From Thelonectria olida (Eukaryota > Ascomycota > Sordariomycetes > Hypocreales > Nectriaceae), in NCBI GenBank assembly GCA_020736575.1, contig JAGPYM010000004.1, forward strand, positions 1,240,001-1,304,000: a stretch of DNA of 64,000 bases. The letters are read 5' to 3'. The notes below the pieces were generated by a model. The model was not told the origin of the DNA. It made no database searches and saw nothing but the letters and a program-made list of their open reading frames with translations. How positions within the stretch are numbered: the stretch's first letter is position 1; each line of letters starts with the position of its first letter. Positions 10,354 to 22,316 of this stretch are shown piece by piece. The position numbers and the translations under genes are program-made.

Positions 10354-12093
10354 TTCTTAGAGAAGGCCAACCGTGGCCTAATATGACGGGCGTGCAGAGA
10401 GCGAGTCAAACGATGCGCTTTGCAGCTCGAAAGAATGTTTCGTTTACATTACAACGTCTGGCGCTATTTGTTTGAAGTCTCGGCGATATGAATGTGCAGC
10501 GGGTTTGAGGTGCTTTGCAAAGAGTGAAGGCGGAAAAGTGAATGGTGGTCGCGGCGAAGGTGAAGGCAGCCGACCGCGATAAGCGACCTGGACTCGTTAT
10601 CGGTGAGATGGAAAGAGTGGCGGAGGGACCAGGCGGAGGCCTTTGCGGAAGTCGAAGAGGGGGGGAAATGGCGAGGTGCGTGAGACAGTCGTTCGTGGTA
10701 GGTAGGTAGGTAGGTGGAAAGAAGAAATAGGCAGCACTCAGATTCACGAGCCCGTGTTGAAGCCGACGGTGAATATTTAAGCGTCGAAGAAGGTGAGGCC
10801 CTTCAACCTGCGCTGAGAAGTAAACGGGGATAGTCGCGGCCCGCACCTCAGGCAAAGGTCATGCAGGCATGCAGATTTCCACTCGCGGGAGGCGGCACGT
10901 GAGTGTGTCACTTGCACCGCAGATTTTAGTGCCGATTAGCGGAAAGGTTGTCCAATCCGAACAAACCGGGTGAGACAATGGGACAATTATGAGCAGCCCT
11001 CACTAATGTGCGTGTGTTGACTGGGAGACTGTACATCCTCTTCGGGGGAGGGGGGAGACTATATTTGCAGAGAGAACCTTCTGCAGAATGTTGAGATGCA
11101 CGAGGCAGCCACCATTAGGCATTTGCTTATGATGCTACCCGATGCAATGTACTGTAGATTCAACACCCATTCAAGAGACATGGTACATCATCAGTGGCGC
11201 AAACATGAGGTGGGGCTCACAAGAAGGAGGATTTGATCACCTGCTAGGCTGAGAATGGGGCGGTTCGCCTGTGCAAGAGCACTCGAGCGCCTTTTTTTGC
11301 TTCAACCGCAGAAAATGGCCTGAGATTCTGCCACCTCATGTGGAGGAGAGCATCGGGCATGGAACTTGATGCAAAATTGCCTATCAATATGCACTGCGGC
11401 CAGCCAATCTTTTCGTCTCCATTTGTTATTTCGCCTGGTCAACTTTAAATCGGCGCGTGCGGCGGCAAACAACAACCCTGCACAGCGTCTCCTCAATGAG
11501 GGCATCGAGTGCCCTTCTCCAATAGTTGAGTTATAGGTACGTTACTTTGTAAATGCAAAATTATGCGATGCAGGTTGTTAGCTCAATAAAGCTCGAAAAG
11601 GCCCGAGCGACAATGATGTGAGCATCAATATGAGGAGCAGTAACTGTGTCTCCTATTCAGGTCATGCTTGATCAACTTCGACGTGGTGGTTTGGTGGTTG
11701 ATATCATAGAGATACGTTGCCTTTTGACAGCTGTGCTTACCTAAGGCAAAACACACATCATTATTTTCTGTTCCTGAATGCCACCTCGAGCAACCTCCAA
11801 AGCGGGAGGAAAGAATTACGTAGCCCCACTTCCTGCTTCTCCCACACTTTACAATTCGTGCCCCGCCTCAGCCCAAACTGGCCGTTCGAATGTGAGCATC
11901 CAGATTTCAACCTCCCCCGCCAAAATCCCAAACCTCCACGTTGAGCGCAAGGTGCCTAACAACGTGCGCCACCACGACAGGGCTCCAATATCCTTGAGTG
12001 CTTAGAGGAGCTCGTATTTTGCCGCTCATCCCTTTACACCAACCTACGATTGAGGAATAGACTCTCCTCATTTCGGCCCGCCCACTAATCACA
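10354..12093. promoter_or_regulatory. Divergent upstream region of the SNF2 gene (-) and SRP68 (+)
   Basis: This is 1.7 kb between two divergent start codons. It holds a (GGTA)4 array at 10697-10714, an AT-rich GAATATTTAAG box near 10770 and G-rich runs near 11045. An open frame on the minus strand across 10406-10855 shows no conserved sequence and is treated as leader or promoter DNA. I found no RNA gene. Confidence 0.5.
10697..10714 (+). repeat. (GGTA)n tetranucleotide array
   Basis: Four perfect GGTA units plus GG lie in the upstream region of the SNF2-family gene. Similar TAGG/TACC arrays occur at 25498-25508, 35668-35690, 54030-54039 and 59037-59047. Confidence 0.85.
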
Positions 12094-14087
12094 ATGGACA
12101 TCACCAGCTTCATCGTCAAAAACCGCGAAGAGACTCTCGACTATGGCGACTACTCAACTTATCATAGCCGCCTCTCCAAGAGACTGCTGAACTGCCGCAA
12201 GAAACTAAGCATTGCGACTAAGAATCGTGGCAAGTTCCACCCCAAGAACGAAGTCACACCAGAGGACATTGCCAAGGATCATGGGTAGGCCTTCTCCCAT
12301 CATTACAACCCCTCACCTTGCCTCTCAATGAAGGTCTAACATCAAGGCTAGATATGTCAACCTCTTTCTCCTTACCTCCGAACGCGCTTGGGCCCATGCC
12401 CTGAGCATCAAGGCATCCCACTCCTCGGGCAAGAAGGGCATGAACCGTAAAGCTCGATCTCAAATCATCTCTCGCCTACACAAGGCCGCCTCCACCGCCG
12501 ACAATCTTGTCCAGGCTCTCTGTCAGTCTGACGTCTCGGGTGCCTCATCTATCGATATTCTCGAAGCCAAAGCATACGCTGCATTGATTCGCGGCGCTGA
12601 GCTGTTTGAAAAGCGAAACTGGAAAGGGTGCTTGCCATGCTATGCCACGTCGCGAATTATCTACACTGCTTTAGCCTCGGTCACCGAGTCCAAGGATGGC
12701 ATTTTCAAGGACCTTCTTGCCGAAACCATTGATCCCTCGATTCGCATTGCCGCCTACCAGCTGGAGTCGAGTCGATCCGTCCCGATTCCTGTCCTGGCTC
12801 AAAAAGCATTCCCCAAAGACGACGCCGCTCTAGTCGAGGAGATAAACCGACTGGACCCCAGCATCCTCCAGGAAGGTGAAGTAGATAGTACGGGTTTCTC
12901 CGGTGCTAAGGCTGCACCAAAGACCTTGACTTGGCGCTCTAGGGAGGTGACCCTGGAAGATGTCGATATTGCAGTGGCTTGGGGTGAGGTGCTTGATGCA
13001 AAGGAACGCATCATCATTGACCTTGCCGATCCCAAGGATATGCAACCACAAGAGCTGGCCACTGCCTACGATGGAATTCTGTTGGCAGCACAGGACGCTA
13101 GCGACGCGACCAAGAAGGCCATGGACGAATTGAGAGGAGAGGGAGTTGCCCAGGCCGACCCACGAATGCAAACTTTACAGATCATCCGGACTGCAGTCAA
13201 TTTTGAGATGATTAGCTGGAGAATTGGTCGTAACCGAGTGTTGACCGGAAACCACGATGGTGCAACAGAAGAATATGGTCCTCTTCGGAATCGGAGACGA
13301 AAGAACAAGTCGGATAAAGACACTGACAAGGAAGAGAAGGAAACGGACCTTTCAACTGGCAAGAAACTGACCAAACTCAAAGAGAAGGTTGCTCTGTACT
13401 CTGGCATTTTACAGAGCATTGATTCTATTAAGGAGCTACCTGGCGTTGCCAATGACCAGGAACTTGCGGCTCAGATTGAGTCCTTTGCCAAGTACTTCGA
13501 GGCTCTCAAGTAAGTCAAATATTGGCAGCCTAATGGAGCGCATGGAACTAACCTGGTCTAGGGCTTTATCAATCGGACGCTCTCACGCGATCACTGGCAA
13601 TCCTGCCAATGCCTTGGCTCTGATTCACCATGCCTTCGGCCTTGCCAAGGAGTCGCTCTCCGTTGTGCCAAAGTCTCGAGAGGGTGCCCGCCAGAGTCCA
13701 CTAGATCTCAACGTTGCTCCCGAAGCCGTTGATTCCCTACACACGCTCCTCGAGGGCGAGCGTCAACGTTACCGCGCCATTGTGTACGTTGACGAACTGC
13801 GAACAGACAAGAAGGAGGAAGCGTTGGAGGGCGTCCAGCGACCACTGATTGAGACGCTCCACGAGTACCCTATCAACGGCGCAGATCTAACCAATATTGT
13901 CGCGTATCCCCCCAAAATGGCTCTCATTCCCATGAAGCCCATCTTCCTCGATATCGCGTGGAACTACATCGACTACCCGGGCAGGGCTGATAAGACTCCC
14001 AAGCCTACGGAGCAGAGCTCAGACGCACCAGCACCAGCACCGGAGCAACCTGCTAAGAGGGGATGGTTTGGTTTCGGGAGGTCATAG
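12094..14087 (+). CDS. SRP68: Signal recognition particle subunit SRP68
   Basis: Three exons, 12094-12284, 12352-13509 and 13562-14087, encode 624 aa. Intron 1 (12285-12351) has a GTCTAAC branch and intron 2 (13510-13561) a GTAAGT donor and ACTAACC branch; both joins keep the frame. The N-terminus contains DYGDYSTYHSRLSKRLLNCRKKL and ERAWAHALSIK, the RNA-binding region conserved in SRP68, followed by ISRLHKAASTADNL and TPR-like helices with YAALIRGAELFEKRNWKGCLPCY. The C-terminus (FLDIAWNYIDYP, then a Pro/Ala linker and KRGWFGFGRS) matches the SRP72-binding end. SRP68 works with SRP72 on 7SL RNA and targets secretory and membrane proteins to the ER. The ATG chosen is the first in frame and sits just before the conserved N-terminus. 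Confidence 0.95.
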
Positions 14088-14548
14088 TCAAAATACAAAT
14101 TACACACGGGGCACACCGAGGTCTCGACTGCCATTTTACAGCATTCATTTACGTATATGCGGTTCTCAGACCCTGCGATATACCTTCCTCTCCCTTTGAG
14201 ACGTGTCTTGGCGGAGACACTCGTAGTTCTCGTCCGTGCCATTGTACATGGTTACCCAGGCGGCTGGCCACCCTCGATGAAAAGTTCCATTCCACGCTGG
14301 AATGGGCCCAATCAGGCTTTGACGCATCCGCCCAACCACCATATCTACGTAAAATGATATCACCCATCCATTGTTTACTTTCTCTTTGGTCCTTTTGAGT
14401 TTTTGTGATACCATTGTCCCTCCTTTCTTCTTCTTTTCAATCTCCCATCATGTCGGGTCTCGTCCGCTAACAACCTCCTCTACACTACAATTCTCCTCCA
14501 CGTCCTCTTCTTCCCTCGCGCCTCATGTACTAAGTCCTTCCATCCCCA
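14088..14548. other. Intergenic region
   Basis: This is the 3' flank of SRP68 and the upstream region of the small membrane protein gene. It is pyrimidine-rich from 14370 to the next start codon, as many fungal 5' leaders are. No other feature was recognised. Confidence 0.5.
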
Positions 14549-15136
14549 ATGCCGGCCGTCTCGACGTCCCGGCTGCAGAGTCTGCAGGAGGAGCAGCCGC
14601 CGCCATGGGCGTGGCCTGAGTTCTGGCACCCCGCGTTGATCACCATTGCCGCGCTCACCCTCATTCTCGTCCTTCTCTCCATCCTCGTCTCGATCCTGTG
14701 GCAGCTTGTCTGCCTCCACGTAACCCAGCGCCGCGGTTTCGTCCTCGTCGACCAGCGGCACTATGCTGACGTCAAGCGAGCGTCATGCCAACACGAACAC
14801 GACCGACACCACCTCGTTGAACCAAAGCAACCCTATCGGCCAATTTCTCAAACTTGCAGGCTCGAAATCGAGACGGCGAGACAGCTCCTCGCTGGCGATG
14901 GCGCAACGGCGGGGGAGCGCATGCCGCTCTGCAGCGGGGGTCGAGGGTCGCTGTACGATACTTTCCAGGTGCCGTCTCCGCATGCAGCGCGACTCAAGTT
15001 CTCACAATCCATGATGGAATTGAACGGTGGGAGCCCACTCGAGGGTGACAACGACAAGAATGGTGTAAAAAAGGCGAAGACAATTCATTGGCATGGTGTT
15101 AACAGACTGAATACTGCATGGGCGTGGATGTCATGA
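14549..15136 (+). CDS. Small predicted single-pass membrane protein, unknown function
   Basis: An uninterrupted 195-codon frame starts with ATG after a CT-rich leader. Residues about 28-50 (around HPALITIAALTLILVLLSIL) form one strong membrane segment after a Pro/Trp-rich N-terminus, followed by VCLHVTQRRGFVLVDQRHYADVKR. The rest is hydrophilic with a Gly/Ser-rich stretch and no motif I recognise. A second frame (14763-15014) is also open over the middle of this gene, so the frame downstream of the membrane segment is less certain than the N-terminal part; an unseen splice could change the C-terminus. The gene runs towards SSC1 (convergent). Confidence 0.5.
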   Translation: MPAVSTSRLQSLQEEQPPPWAWPEFWHPALITIAALTLILVLLSILVSILWQLVCLHVTQRRGFVLVDQRHYADVKRASCQHEHDRHHLVEPKQPYRPISQTCRLEIETARQLLAGDGATAGERMPLCSGGRGSLYDTFQVPSPHAARLKFSQSMMELNGGSPLEGDNDKNGVKKAKTIHWHGVNRLNTAWAWMS

Positions 15137-15617
15137 CCGAGATGTTTTAATCTAATTCTTTTTTTCTTCTATATCAAAAGATCTTACATCATATGCTCAC
15201 GCACAATAACCCAATACAACTTTGAGAGGAGCATGTTCAAGCACCGCAAATCGGCAATATGAATAGGAAACGACACATTAAAGAGTTCAGAGAATTTATC
15301 TGAGGGGGGATGTCTTATTATCGTCTACCTATCAAGGCTTTCTTCGTTGTACAAGAAATACAAAACATGAACCCCCTATTCATTCACCTGCCGACGTCTC
15401 ATGAAAACCGCAGAGATCTTAAACAAGTTTTGAAGCTCCAACGCCTGTTCCGCCGACCATCAAGTCATAGACTATGGTATAAAAAGAAGCCTATACGGCT
15501 TAGGCTGGGATATGATATGGATACAATCGAGTACATGGAGTCGAGAGGGTTCTATGCCGTGTTCCCTTCGCTCCGAAATATTGAAACAGTTTTTAACATT
15601 TTGAACCTTCAAGTCCT
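15137..15617. other. Intergenic region between convergent genes
   Basis: This is the 3' flank of the small membrane protein gene (+) and SSC1 (-). It is AT-rich compared with its surroundings. An open frame at 15310-15621 (+) encodes nothing recognisable and overlaps the 3' end of SSC1. Confidence 0.5.
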
Positions 15618-17762
15618 TTAAGGCTTGGGCTCGTCCTTCTTCTCACCCTCCTGGTTCTGGCTGGTGGACTGCTCGCCGGTCTCGGCACGAGCCTTGTGCA
15701 TCTTGTCGAAGAGATTAAGGCTGGCAACCTGGAGGTCATCGACCTTCTCCTTGATCTCGGCAGCAGTAGCGGTACCCTCGCCAGAGAGGTTCTTGGCGAC
15801 GAACTCACGGAGAGAAGTGATCTTCTCCTTAATGCTGTCAGCCTCGGTCTTGTCAAGCTTGTCGGCATACTCGTTGAGAGCACGCTCAGTATCGTTCAAG
15901 ACGCTGTCGGCACGGTTGGCGCCCTCGATAGCAGCCTTGCGTTCCTTGTCAGTCTCGGCATACTTCTCGGAGTCGGCAACCATCTGCTCAATCTCGTTGT
16001 CAGACAGACCGGATCCAGAAGCAATGGTGATAGACTGATCCTTGTTGGTGGACTTGTCCTTGGCGTGGACGTGGACAATTGAGTCGGCATCAATGTCGAA
16101 GGTGACCTCAACCTGGGGAACACCGCGGTGGGCAGGAGGGATTCCGACAAGTTGGAAGTTGCCGAGGAGCTTGTTGTCCTTGACGAGCTCACGCTCGCCC
16201 TGGTACACCTTGATCTCGACAGCAGTCTGGAAATCGGCAGCGGTGGAGAAGGTCTGGGACTTCTTGGTGGGGATAGTGGTGTTGCGGTTGATCAGGCGGG
16301 TGAAGACACCACCAAGGGTCTCAATACCGAGGGAGAGGGGAGTAACATCGAGGAGAAGAAGGTCCTTAACCTCGCCGGAAAGAACAGCACCCTGAATGGC
16401 GGCACCGATGGCGACAGCCTCATCAGGGTTGACAGACTTGGCGGGGTCACGGCCAAAGATGCTCTTGACGGACTCGGCAACCTTGGGCATACGAGTCATA
16501 CCGCCGACGAGGATGACTTCCTGAATTTCCTTGGGCTGGAGGCTGGCATCCTTCAGGGCCTTGCGGACGGGGTCGATGGTGCGGCTGATGAGGGGGTCGA
16601 CCATCTTCTCAAGCTGAGCTCGGGTGAGCTTGGTGTTGATGTGCTTGGGGCCAGAGGCATCGGCAGTGATGAAAGGAAGGTTAATGTCGGTCTGGAGAGA
16701 GGAGGAAAGCTCAATCTTGGCCTTCTCAGCAGCCTCACGGATACGCTGGATAGCCATGCGGTCACCAGACAGATCAATGCCGTTGGTCTTCTTGAAGTCG
16801 GCAACCAGGTGGCGGACCAGGTGAATATCGAAATCCTCACCACCAAGGTGGGTGTCACCGTTGGTAGACTTGACCTCGAAGACACCGTTCTGGATCTCGA
16901 GAATGGAGATATCGAAGGTACCACCACCAAGATCGTAGACAGCGACAATGCGGTCGGCCTCCTTCTCAAGACCGTAGGCGAGAGCGGCAGCAGTAGGCTC
17001 GTTGACGACACGGAGGACGTTCAGGCCAGCAATCTGACCAGCATCCTTGGTGCTCTGACGCTGGGAGTCGTTGAAGTAGGCAGGGACAGTGACGACAGCG
17101 TTCTTGACGGGCTTGGAGAGGTAGGCCTCGGCGGTCTCCTTCATCTTGTTGAGGACGAAACCACCGATCTGAGAGGGGGAGTAGTTCTGGCCACGGGCGG
17201 CAACCCAGGCGTCGCCGTTGGTGTGCTGGACGATCTTGTAGGGGACCTCCTTGATGTCACGCTGCACCTCAGCATCGCTGAACTTGCGTCCGATCAATCG
17301 CTTGGTAGCGAAGAGGGTGTTCTCGGGGTTGACGACGGCCTGGCGCTTGGCAGCGACACCGACGAGACGCTCACCGTCCTCGGCGAAAGCGACAACTGAA
17401 GGGGTGGTTCGGGCACCTGGGAAGGCATGATGTCAGCGAAGTTCAGGTGAGTGAATTGATGTGGAAAATTCTTACCCTCGGAGTTCTCAATGATCTTGGG
17501 AACCTTGCCCTCCATGATAGCGACAGCAGAGTTTGTAGTACCGAGATCGATACCGATCACGGCTCCCGTCACCTTGCCATCAGACTCAGTTGACTCATAG
17601 CGAGCGAACTTTGTGAAAGCGGGAGCTCGGGCGAAAGCAGCCGATCGAGCGGCGATGGGGGAAGCTCGGGGAAGCTATAATGCGACAGTTAGCACACACA
17701 ATTCTCAATTTGCAACGGGGGCATTGGAAACTTACAGCCCTCGACAAACGCGTAGCAAACAT
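15618..17762 (-). CDS. SSC1: Mitochondrial Hsp70 chaperone (Ssc1/mortalin)
   Basis: Three exons, 17762-17736, 17674-17476 and 17416-15618, encode 674 aa. The N-terminus [20 protein letters not shown] is Arg/Ala/Ser-rich with no acidic residues, a mitochondrial presequence. It is followed by the ATPase domain ([62 protein letters not shown]), the interdomain and substrate-binding region ([35 protein letters not shown]) and a C-terminal lid. Ssc1 drives protein import across the inner membrane and folds matrix proteins. Intron 1 (17735-17675) has a GTGCTAAC branch and intron 2 (17475-17417) a GTAAGA donor; both preserve the frame. The lid ends EKKDEPKP. A 423-codon antisense frame across this gene is a known artefact of hsp70 genes. 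Confidence 0.97.
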
Positions 17763-19856
17763 GATTAATGTGTATGGGGGTATAATACAGGAAAGAAAAA
17801 GATGGGCGAGGGAGGCGGAAGAGGAGGACTTGGATGAGTTTATGAAGAGATGAAGACGGGAGTTAATGGGTCAAGAATTTTCTTTCGGGCCACGATCGAA
17901 GCCAGTAGAAAGGCCAAAAGGTTCCACCCTCTACAAATTTTCGGGCCATGGTTATTCCTCACCGGGACAGCCTCCCGAAGCCCCCGCCACCTCAAGCCCG
18001 AGGATATAAGGATAAGGCCCGGCTCTGCACGTGAGGAGTCGGTGCCACCAGCCGGAGAAAAGTCTGTGAGCTATGAGCTGCACTGACTCTCCACGCAGAG
18101 GCGACTGTGGAGTGAGTGGTGACGGCTTGTTGGCCATTGATGCCGAGCTTGGAGCCTGCGGTGGCCATGACTCTTGCGGATTTTGCCCCAGAGGGCCGTG
18201 GTATCCCTGATGCCTGGATTGCAGGCTGACCGCTTCTGCGAAGTGCTCGGAAGAAGCAGAGAGGTTGGCCAGCAAGGAGTGTCGCGTCCCGTTTACCTTG
18301 CCTCAAGGGAACCCATGCATTGATATCTTAGACCGCTATAGAATCCATTGCGACATGCAACAGTGTGTTCTCTCCTAATCCAAGCTCTCGCGACACCAGT
18401 CTTAGTTCATGCAAGAGACTGCGCGCCTGCTGTTGATAACTGGAGGCTCAAGTGTCATTAGTCAGAGCAAAGCTCACGAATCCGCCTCCACTGAACGCAA
18501 ATGCCGACGTAAGTCCGTGCGTGTATTCGTATTCCTCAACCTCACCTCGCCTTGCTCATCATATTGCAGTTGTGCGTCTGTATTGTCTTTATTTTGATGC
18601 ACTTCGGATGCCAAACAATGGTGAGAGCCTTGGGAGTAGGTCTCTTCGGTAATCGAATTGCCCTATCCGTTATCAAGGCTACTCGCGGTTCAATTGCCGT
18701 AGCCGCAAAATCTAAAAAGTAAAAGCCATCTCCATCTCCACCTCTTCTTCAAAGGCCCCATTTGAGACGGGCCTGTCGTGGAAGCCTCGATCGAATCCAC
18801 CTCCGCATGCCGGCGAGCTTGAGCTCCCGTTGCCTTCTCTGGCCTCCCCACTTCCCTGATGGAGCAGAGGCCAGTGGACGGCACAGGACTCTATCGCCTG
18901 CTACGATATCAACCATCTACAAGTGCATTTAGCAACGTGGCCGCTCACAAGACAAGGAATGTAAGAAGCTCTTTCACGGATTTCTCCAGCGACATACGAA
19001 CCATGGCTTCGCAATACGGTTTACAAGGCTATGAATCATAAAATATAAGTGCCCTCTCATTATTCTGCCTAGGATTCATGACTAAAGAGCTTTCGTCCAC
19101 ATTGTTAAAGCGGAATCTTTCTGGCGACTATCTGAGCAGTCCCAAATTAAGCGTCATGTCTTGTTGGCATGAAAACTGAAAATCCCAATGCGAGCATGCC
19201 CCATCATGAATTCCGAAGGCTTGGTGCTAGCTACCCCAGGATAAAACCGTAAAGGGAAAAAGGCCCATCGAGTAGCCCAGGTACGTAGATAATCTGGCTC
19301 CCTGGACAAACGGCGTAGACAAAGGATAAGAACAATTTATTTGGACCATTGAAGTTACTTATGGAATCGAAGGGGTTTTTCGAAGCAACATGGCTCTTGA
19401 TAGTTTCCATGATGCAATGCCTATAGTAAAAGAATGATATGCTTTCCATGCCAAAACATTAAGTCGAGAGACCTTATAAATTCGCCTCCTTCCCCAAATA
19501 GTCTAGGGTAAGTAATCGCCCAAGTAATCTGCGACCTTCTCCATCCCATTCATCACGCGAGACGTCATTCAACCTTCTACAGAACATCACAAAGAACCAT
19601 CCAAAATCCTCGCCGTCCAACTCATTCGACATCACATCTGCATCACGAATACAGCTGAAGTATACAACAATCAATTTGTCGACCTCCTCCCCCTCCATCC
19701 ATCGTTGCGCCAGCTCCCCCCCACTTAATTCCGACCACCTTCGACCACCTTGCGAGACAAAACACTCTCACCACTTAGCGACACAACACTCCTTTCGCCG
19801 GGGGCATACCGCCCTTCCCACCCGTCGATTCAGTTATCACGGTTGCGACGAGAACA
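17763..19856. promoter_or_regulatory. Divergent upstream region of SSC1 (-) and the WD-repeat gene (+)
   Basis: This is a 2.1 kb gene-free interval between divergent start codons. It contains a two-unit heat-shock-element-like sequence close to SSC1 and a short two-exon candidate frame at 18409-18721 that I could not confirm. The last 200 bases before 19857 are pyrimidine-rich. No tRNA was found. Confidence 0.45.
17875..17882. promoter_or_regulatory. SSC1: Possible heat-shock element half (GAAnnTTC) upstream of SSC1
   Basis: The sequence GAATTTTC fits the inverted GAAnnTTC core of the Hsf1 site and lies 113 bp upstream of the SSC1 start codon. Functional sites usually have three or more alternating units; the flanking positions do not extend the pattern. 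It could be chance. Confidence 0.25.
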
Positions 19857-22028
19857 ATGGCGGTGCAGAACGAGGGAGAGTACGTCATCACTGTGTCGCG
19901 GCGATGCATTGCGTGCGGCCAAGGATGCTAACAAGTGGCGCCCGACAGTGTATATCCGACCGAGTTCCTCGTATCCCGGCAGGCTCGAAAACACTACCGC
20001 ATACCTGTTCGCTCACAGTACGTCTAATTGCCTGCCAAATCTATGCTCCCATTGCTAAGAACCCCCAGGCACTGGCAACTTCGATCCCTCGTGAGCGCCG
20101 AGAAAGACAACATCGTGTACTTCCCTGGAGGATCTGGCAGTAACCATGTCCAACGTCTCAACACGACAACCCGCGAGTGCGAGACTATCAAGCTCCTGAC
20201 GTTTGCTCCACGATGCTTAGTTGCCGAAAAGGGGTGGCTTTGCTGTGGAAGCGAGAACGGCGATTTTGTGGCAATGCGACTTGAAGGAAACGAGAGCGAC
20301 CCCCTGAATCTAAGCCCCATCGACCCGGACTCTGATCGTCTCGAAAGTACCGGCCTTGGACTCGATGCAGACCGCGAATCCATCTTTAACCTCCTGTCAG
20401 GTGCCCGCCGAACCAGCAAGAGCTTAATTGCAAAGAGTATGAAACTCGCCCAAGACAGAGTAAATTGCATCACTCTTTGGTTCCCACCCAAGTCACTACC
20501 AGCTTGGACAACAGCCTACACCGAGCCAGTAGCAATCCTCGCCAATAACGATCGAACCGTGACTCTCGTTAGTTTGGAAGATTTCGACCAAAAGGAGAAA
20601 ACCGAACCTCTTGACATTATCACTTATCCCGACTTCGTCAACCGCGCCATCATCTCCCCAAATGGCCGCCTCTTGGTAGCGATTCTCGATGATCCCTACC
20701 TCTATGTTCACCAACGAACCAAGAATACTCGAGAGTCACAAACCGCCCGGTCTGGCAAGTCATCCGAGTACCAATGGGAGGAGACCCAAAGAATACTGCT
20801 CAAGAGCCAGAAGAAGGACGATAGATCCGATAGTCGAGGTAGCTTTGCCGCTTGCTTCTCCAATTCCGGCGCCTACCTTGCTGTGGGCACACAGCACGGC
20901 ACCATCTCCATTTTCAATGCGGCTCTCCTTGCCAATCCAAATGCCGATCCCCTCATCACCACTTTCCAGTCCTCGCGACCGCAGAGTGGCCCTGGGGCTA
21001 TCAGAGACATGGCTTTCTGCCCAGGCCCTTTCGACATGCTTGCCTGGACCGAGGACCGGGGGAACGTCGGCATTGCTGACATGAGGAGCAATTTTGTCGT
21101 TCAACAAATTATCAACATCGATGGGCCTGAGTTTGAGCATATAAGTATTCTTGATCGCAACACGATTGACCCGCGACTTCTGGAGAGCCGCAGAGAGCGC
21201 AGGGAAAATGCAGCTTCCTCCTCGTCAGGAAATAACACCAGTTCCGGAAGGCGCGGCGGTGTCGATGGCCTCGATGGTCTCAATGTTCCCCTTACAGCCC
21301 AAGAGACCTTAGTGTTGGAGGCTATTCAGAATGATCGGCGACGGCGAGATAGGGCAGCTCTACGAGCAGTCAACATCGAAGACAGGGCCAGCTTGAATAC
21401 TTCACTTTGGGGTGATAGGTCCGCACGACGCACCACAGCCGCTGAGGACACCCAGAGAGGTGGCGAACGGAGGAGCAGCAGTATCGGACGAGCTATGGAC
21501 ATTGCCAATAACTACCGTACCCAGGACCGCGCTCGCACATCGCGACAGCTTCTGCGGGATGCCGCCGACTCTGGTGAAACACCTCCTCGGCGTCCCGAGC
21601 GCTGGATGGAAAGTCTCAACGAGACGATTACAATGTTGCGGGAACAGCGACAGAGGCAGGATTCCTCTTACCTAACTGTCCTTGAGATTTTGCAGGCCCG
21701 GGAACGTTCCAGTGACCGTGACCAGGATGACTCCTCTCTTCTGGTGCCATTGGTCAACCAAGTCGTGACTCGTTGGGAGGAGAGCGCTCTACGGGGAACA
21801 CTTGCGGCTGACCACGGCGTCTTTGAAGTGCCGCCTTCGCCAGACAATACCGCCGGATTGGCGTGGAGTGAGGACGGTCGTGTCCTGTAAGTTTGATGTG
21901 TGCAATTTGAATTTCTGTACAAAATCACTGACCCTCGTCCTAGCTTTGTCGGTGCACAGAACGGCATTTACGAACTCCACATTGACGTTCAGAGCCGAAA
22001 GCTATGTCCCAGTATCTCGATGCGATGA
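19857..22028 (+). CDS. WD-repeat-like protein, probable DUF2415 family, function unknown
   Basis: Four exons, 19857-19879, 19949-20017, 20069-21886 and 21944-22028, encode 664 aa. Introns 19880-19948, 20018-20068 and 21887-21943 have GTACGT or GTAAGT donors and AG acceptors, with CTAAC-like branches in the first two. The joined N-terminus MAVQNEGDVYPTEFLVSRQA continues RKHYRIPVRSQHWQLRSLVS, a conserved opening in fungal proteins of this type. Repeats that look like WD blades include TVTLVSLEDFD, AYLAVGTQHGTISIFNA and MAFCPGPFDMLAWTEDRGNVGIADMR; the last resembles the short DUF2415 motif. After residue ~390 the protein is polar and disordered, then blade-like sequence returns at the end (AGLAWSEDGRVLFVGAQNGIYEL). 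The family name is from memory and not checked. Confidence 0.85.
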
Positions 22029-22316
22029 GCACACGAGACTGAGGCTGAGGCTCTCATCCACGGGTGTTATCGGTGTTTGTATCAACTTTGATTTTGGGCT
22101 ATCCTCGGTGTTTGACCAAAAATGATGAGCAATGACTGACATGGGACATTGGAGTTTTCTTTCTTGCATGGAAACATGATAATTCATATTCGCACCCCCC
22201 TATTCTTCCCATTCACCTTTTCTTACCTGCGCATGACGATCAGCTGCTCCCTCGCTATCGCTATACTCCGTAGCTTAATTTGACATCTGTATTTGAATTC
22301 GTCGTCTTCTATGCGA

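Noticed and set aside
10406..10855. 149-codon minus-strand frame upstream of the SNF2 gene
   Set aside because: No conserved sequence; it lies in the divergent promoter region and the SNF2 start is well supported at 10353.
16128..17399. 423-codon plus-strand frame antisense to SSC1
   Set aside because: Long antisense frames over hsp70 genes are a known artefact of their codon usage. The minus-strand Hsp70 is certain and the antisense product has no recognisable domain of its own.
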